DNA of 7,744 bases from Kouleothrix aurantiaca. Its GTDB lineage: Bacteria > Chloroflexota > Chloroflexia > Chloroflexales > Roseiflexaceae. Below, one piece after another: positions 5,570 to 7,744 of the stretch; the first letter of the stretch is position 1; each line of letters starts with the position of its first letter. The stretch covers positions 1 to 7,744 of the forward strand of contig LJCR01000086.1 of assembly GCA_001399705.1 (NCBI GenBank). The letters run 5' to 3'. The notes beneath the pieces were generated by a model that saw nothing but the letters and a program-made list of their open reading frames with translations, had not been told where the DNA came from and did no database searches. The translations under genes were made by a program, and so were the position numbers.

Positions 5570-6329
5570 TTATTGCGATGCGTCACCTGCAACAATGACG
5601 CGCGACTGCACCTGAAGCCTCTCGGCGCGCATCAGCAGCGCGATAGCGTCGAGGTAGTCCTGTGCTTCGGCCTGCATGTGCGCTATCGTCAGATCGGAGA
5701 GCCTGGAGGTGTATGGGACCGGCTCGCCGCTCACGAAGTTGTAGGGATCAACGAGGTGCAGTAGTGTATACTCGGCCCCACGGCCTTCCCGAGCGCGACT
5801 GCCGCCACAAGGATCTGTTCCGCCAAAGCAGAACCATCGAGCAGGAGCAGCATGCGCTGGAATCCAGGGTGAGGCTCAACGTCGTCCGGCGTTGCATCGC
5901 CTGAGCGTAGCACCAGAGTCGGCGCCGGCCGCCAATAGACGAGCGCATCGGTGATGTCGCCGAGCCAGAAGCGCACCGGTCCATTGTGGCGGTGATTTGC
6001 CAGCACCACCAGATCCAGGTCGGTGACGTCCGGGCGGGTGGCGTTCGCGTGGCCATTTGGCCCATGCAAAACATCAGCAGTGATCGTCAGATCCGATCCC
6101 GCCGCGAGCCGATGGCGAATCTGTTCCAGGTAGCCCTGCGGACGCGTGCTGGGGACGGTAGAGCGACGTCGAGCGATGTTCCGCCTTCCAGCGTGCGGGC
6201 AGCTTCTGGTTTTGGTATGTAGAGTAGACGCAATATGGCATCCAAACCACGGGCGACCTGGACTGCTATGGGCAGCACATACTCATCGGCGGCCGAGTAG
6301 TCAAGCGGAACAATAACAGAGCGATACAT
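5570..6329 (-). pseudogene. Universal stress protein (tandem UspA), two frameshifts and lost C-terminus
   Basis: The ATG at 6329 follows AGGAG (6334-6338) by five bases and opens MYRSVIVPLDYSAADEYVLP, a classic UspA start (beta strand plus V-P-L-D-x-S). The protein then moves frame at a G4 run (plus 6151-6154) and continues G-Y-L-E-Q-I-R-H-R-L-A-A-G-S ... L-D-L-V-V-L-A-N-H-R, P-T-L-V-L-R. The second Usp domain begins F-Q-R-M-L-L-L-L-D-G-S-A-L-A-E-Q-I-L. A second shift at plus C4 5776-5779 leads to A-E-Y-T-L-L-H-L-V-D-P-Y-N-F and on to V-I-V-A-G-D-A-S-Q then TAA (5570-5572). One added base at each run restores about 253 residues. The final helix and ATP-binding glycine motif of domain 2 are missing, so the gene is truncated even if both shifts are read errors. 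Usp proteins act in the cytoplasm in stress survival. Confidence 0.8.
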
Positions 6330-6459
6330 AGCGGCTCCTTTCTGCGTCAAGCAGCCTGGTTCTACTGATCTCTACAATCCACCCAGAATCAATCTGGACT
6401 GCTAACAGCACTCTAGTCCATCACCCTGACTCCAGGATGAAGCCGGAGTGACGGGAGCC

Positions 6460-6534
6460 TTACTCATCAGCGCCGGCTGCCAGCAAATAGAGCAGGCGCT
6501 CCTCCTGCCGGCGCCGCAGCGGTTCAGTACCAGC
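6460..6534 (-). pseudogene. Short coding-like remnant, unknown protein
   Basis: On the minus strand about 23 codons read ...L-I-A-G-T-E-P-L-R-R-R-Q-E-E-R-L-L-Y-L-L-A-A-G-A-D-E and then TAA at 6460-6462. The strong helical character and G/C-rich third positions look like a real protein C-terminus, but a stop lies shortly upstream and no start or family is recognisable. It may equally be chance. Confidence 0.2.
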
Positions 6535-6549
6535 GATCAGCGAGCATCA

Positions 6550-6563
6550 TTGATCTGGATCAA
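6550..6563. promoter_or_regulatory. FNR/CRP-family binding site TTGAT-CTGG-ATCAA
   Basis: It is an exact match to the FNR consensus TTGAT-N4-ATCAA. Possible -10 hexamers are TATGCT (6581-6586) and TAAGCT (6586-6591); with the second, the site centre falls near -41.5, the class II activator position, for transcription into the gene at 6718 with a leader of about 120 bases. The site is palindromic and could also serve the divergent usp gene, whose start is about 220 bases away. FNR-type control would mean regulation by oxygen or redox state; which CRP/FNR-family protein binds is unknown. Confidence 0.55.
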
Positions 6564-6717
6564 CGATCCGAGCGTCCGTCTATGCTAAGCTGAGCATGGA
6601 ACCACTTGTAAAACTGCAAGGTTGTCGATTTTTGCACTGTGGCGTTGATCTGTAGTGCGGCAGCTGTCCCTCTCGCGCGCAAGCCGCACCGAGGGGTGAG
6701 CTGCCTAATGGAGATGC

Positions 6718-7020
6718 ATGATGGCCGGCGAAGATGAACTATTGGCGGCGCTGCGCCAGGTCTACGACCCCGAGGTCGGGATCAACGTTGTCGATCTGGG
6801 GCTAATCTACGGCGTGGCGCAGCGCGACGACTGCGTCCATGTCGAGATGACGCTCACTACGCCGGGCTGCCCGCTGCACGACACGATCGGCCAGGCGGTC
6901 CAGCGCGCGCTGTTGCGCGTGCCCGGCGTCGCCCGCTCGGAGGTCGAGTTGGTCTGGGATCCGCCCTGGACGCCGCTGATGATCACCGACGCGGGGAAGC
7001 GTGAGCTGGGGTGGGCATAG
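6718..7020 (+). CDS. DUF59/MIP18-family metal-sulfur cluster assembly factor (SufT/PaaD-like)
   Basis: This 100-residue cytosolic protein consists of one MIP18/DUF59 domain. Signature pieces are V-Y-D-P-E-V-G-I-N-V-V-D-L-G-L-I-Y (residues 15-31), M-T-L-T-T-P-G-C-P-L-H-D with the conserved Cys51 (44-55), and V-E-L-V-W-D-P-P-W-T-P-L-M-I (76-89). Members help mature or deliver Fe-S clusters to target proteins; paralogues serve the phenylacetyl-CoA oxygenase, which is not seen here. Two consecutive ATG codons (6718, 6721) lie 4 and 7 bases after GGAG (6710-6713), and either could be used. The FNR-like site upstream fits a link between Fe-S assembly and oxygen. The following HAD-like gene begins 18 bases after its stop. 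Confidence 0.9.
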   Translation: MMAGEDELLAALRQVYDPEVGINVVDLGLIYGVAQRDDCVHVEMTLTTPGCPLHDTIGQAVQRALLRVPGVARSEVELVWDPPWTPLMITDAGKRELGWA

Positions 7021-7038
7021 ACGAAAGCGAGTGCGATC

Positions 7039-7473
7039 ATGACAACCGATCTCAGCGCAGATCGCGAGGCGGTGCTGGCCGCGCTGCGCCAGCACTACCG
7101 CCTGGGGCTGGTGAGCGATGGCTACCTGGGCGTGCAGCGCCGCAAGCTGGCCGGCCTGCAGCTGGCGGCCAGCTTCGACGCCGTGGTATTTTCCGATGAG
7201 CTTGGCCGCGCGGCCTGGAAGCCCAGCCCGCAGCCCTTTGCCGAAGTCGCCCGGCGGCTGGGCCTTGCGCCATCGGCGGCAGTGTATGTGGCCGATAACC
7301 CGGCCAAAGATTTCCTGGGCGCGCGCCGCGCCGGCATGGCCTCGATCTGGCTGCGCCGGCCCGGCGGCGAGTACACCCACCTCGACCCGGCCACGCCCGC
7401 GCACGCGCCCGACCTCACCGTGGCCACGCTGCCCGAGCTGGCCGATTGTTTTGCAGTGAAAGCGAGCAGCTAA
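7039..7473 (+). CDS. HAD-superfamily hydrolase, N-terminally truncated
   Basis: The 144 residues correspond to the C-terminal two thirds of a HAD phosphatase. Motif II is Y-R-L-G-L-V-S-D-G-Y-L (Ser26), motif III is A-W-K-P-S-P (Lys61), and motif IV is Y-V-A-D-N-P-A-K-D-F (Asp86, Asp91). The N-terminal D-x-D-x-T/V nucleophile motif and the cap domain are missing: only about 20 residues (MTTDLSADREAVLAALRQHY) precede motif II, where family members normally have about 100, and there is no room upstream because the previous gene stops 18 bases away. Without the nucleophile Asp it should not be a phosphatase, so it is either decaying or used differently. It lies three bases before the aminotransferase gene. 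Codon use is strongly G/C-ending, like its neighbours. Confidence 0.75.
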   Translation: MTTDLSADREAVLAALRQHYRLGLVSDGYLGVQRRKLAGLQLAASFDAVVFSDELGRAAWKPSPQPFAEVARRLGLAPSAAVYVADNPAKDFLGARRAGMASIWLRRPGGEYTHLDPATPAHAPDLTVATLPELADCFAVKASS

Positions 7474-7476
7474 CCA

Positions 7477-7744
7477 ATGAATAGCCCCAGGGCCTCCCCC
7501 GACCTCACCGACGCCGAGATCGCCGCCGTGAACGCGGTGATGCACTCGCCCGCGCTGCGCATCGGCCCGCAGATCACCGCCTTCGAGCGCGCGCTGGCCG
7601 CCTACACCGGCACCGCGCATGGCGTGGGCGTCAACTCGGGCACCAGCGGCCTGCACCTGTGCATGATCGCGGCCGGCGTGGCCGACGGCGACCCGGTGAT
7701 CACCTCGCCCTTCTCGTTCATCGCCTCGGCCAACAGCATCCTGT
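7477..7744 (+). CDS. DegT/DnrJ/EryC1/StrS family aminotransferase, N-terminal part (3' cut by window)
   Basis: This 89-residue start of a PLP-dependent sugar aminotransferase-type protein reads L-T-D-A-E-I-A-A-V, then S-P-A-L-R-I-G-P-Q-I-T-A-F-E-R-A-L-A-A-Y-T-G-T, then VGVNSGTSGLHL, the turn that holds the PLP phosphate, then D-P-V-I-T-S-P-F-S-F-I-A-S-A-N-S-I-L. The catalytic Lys lies beyond the window. The family transaminates keto-sugars for surface polysaccharides or secondary metabolites; the exact substrate is not predictable. ATG 7477 follows the HAD stop by three bases, so the two are one operon. The ribosome site is weak (GAAAGCGAG, 7458-7466); the same nine bases precede the HAD start (7023-7031). 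Confidence 0.9.
   Translation, partial: MNSPRASPDLTDAEIAAVNAVMHSPALRIGPQITAFERALAAYTGTAHGVGVNSGTSGLHLCMIAAGVADGDPVITSPFSFIASANSIL

Larger units (their letters stand above)
6330..6717. other. Divergent intergenic region between usp remnant and Fe-S assembly gene
   Basis: It contains the FNR-like site listed separately, a small inverted repeat CCAGA-ATCAA-TCTGG (6383-6397) and an 8-bp inverted repeat GCGCCGGC/GCCGGCGC (6470-6477, 6507-6514). The latter lies in a short minus-strand coding-like stretch. No intact gene is seen on either strand. Confidence 0.5.

Noticed and set aside
5450..5764. 104-codon plus-strand frame
   Set aside because: Its right part is antisense to the second Usp domain, which has clear homologous sequence on the minus strand; the left part has no recognisable motif.
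6802..7656. 284-codon minus-strand open frame
   Set aside because: It lies antisense to three well-supported GC-rich genes and its Ala/Gly/Arg/His-rich translation matches no family; long antisense frames are expected at this GC content.
1..7744. CRISPR arrays, tRNA or rRNA genes, defence islands, replication origins
   Set aside because: No regularly spaced repeats, cloverleaf-like or rRNA-like sequence, defence gene signatures or iteron clusters were seen on either strand.

Overview
The window looks like accessory DNA from a Chloroflexota-type bacterium. This is inferred from gene content: a MalT-like LuxR regulator, a deazaflavin (F420)-type nitroreductase-fold enzyme, a two-domain UspA-like protein, an HXXEE membrane protein, and a DUF59/HAD/DegT cluster with high-GC codon use. 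No rRNA or marker gene is present to prove it, and an actinobacterial origin is not excluded.

Layout. 1-525 is the C-terminal end of a large MalT-type LuxR regulator. A near-perfect GC-rich palindrome (599-616) follows, then a decayed membrane-anchored cytochrome c-like fragment (702-905), a small conserved cytosolic protein (887-1138) and a deazaflavin-dependent oxidoreductase (1159-1644, alternative start 1135) joined by an ATGA stop/start overlap. An atypical SDR/NmrA-like oxidoreductase (1832-2626) comes next. Eight bases after its stop codon lies a complete IS630-family element (2637-3828) with 28-bp terminal inverted repeats (22/28 identical), flanked on both sides by the TA target. Its transposase is split into two frames at an A7 run. 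Beyond the element are two small membrane proteins: an unnamed four-helix protein (3896-4300) and an HXXEE-family protein (4666-5169), separated by about 365 bp without a convincing gene.

5170-6329 is a scar-like zone. A 21-codon fragment resembling the start of diacylglycerol kinase faces the 3' end of a minus-strand universal stress protein gene that has two frameshifts and has lost its C-terminus. A divergent intergenic region (6330-6717) holds an exact FNR/CRP-type site (TTGAT-N4-ATCAA). Downstream of it is a tight, GC-rich plus-strand run: a DUF59/MIP18 (SufT/PaaD-like) iron-sulfur assembly factor, an N-terminally truncated HAD phosphatase-like protein, and a DegT/DnrJ/EryC1/StrS aminotransferase that runs off the window.

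Interpretation. I see no convincing new defence or biosynthetic system. The most informative signals are: (1) the clean IS630 insertion in what was probably an SDR-membrane protein transcription unit; (2) three frameshifts that are each repaired by adding one base to a homopolymer run (A7, G4, G4), which raises the possibility of a systematic base-calling error; (3) the FNR-like promoter ahead of the Fe-S assembly gene; (4) several gene remnants (cytochrome c, DgkA, Usp, HAD) pointing to repeated small deletions in this neighbourhood.
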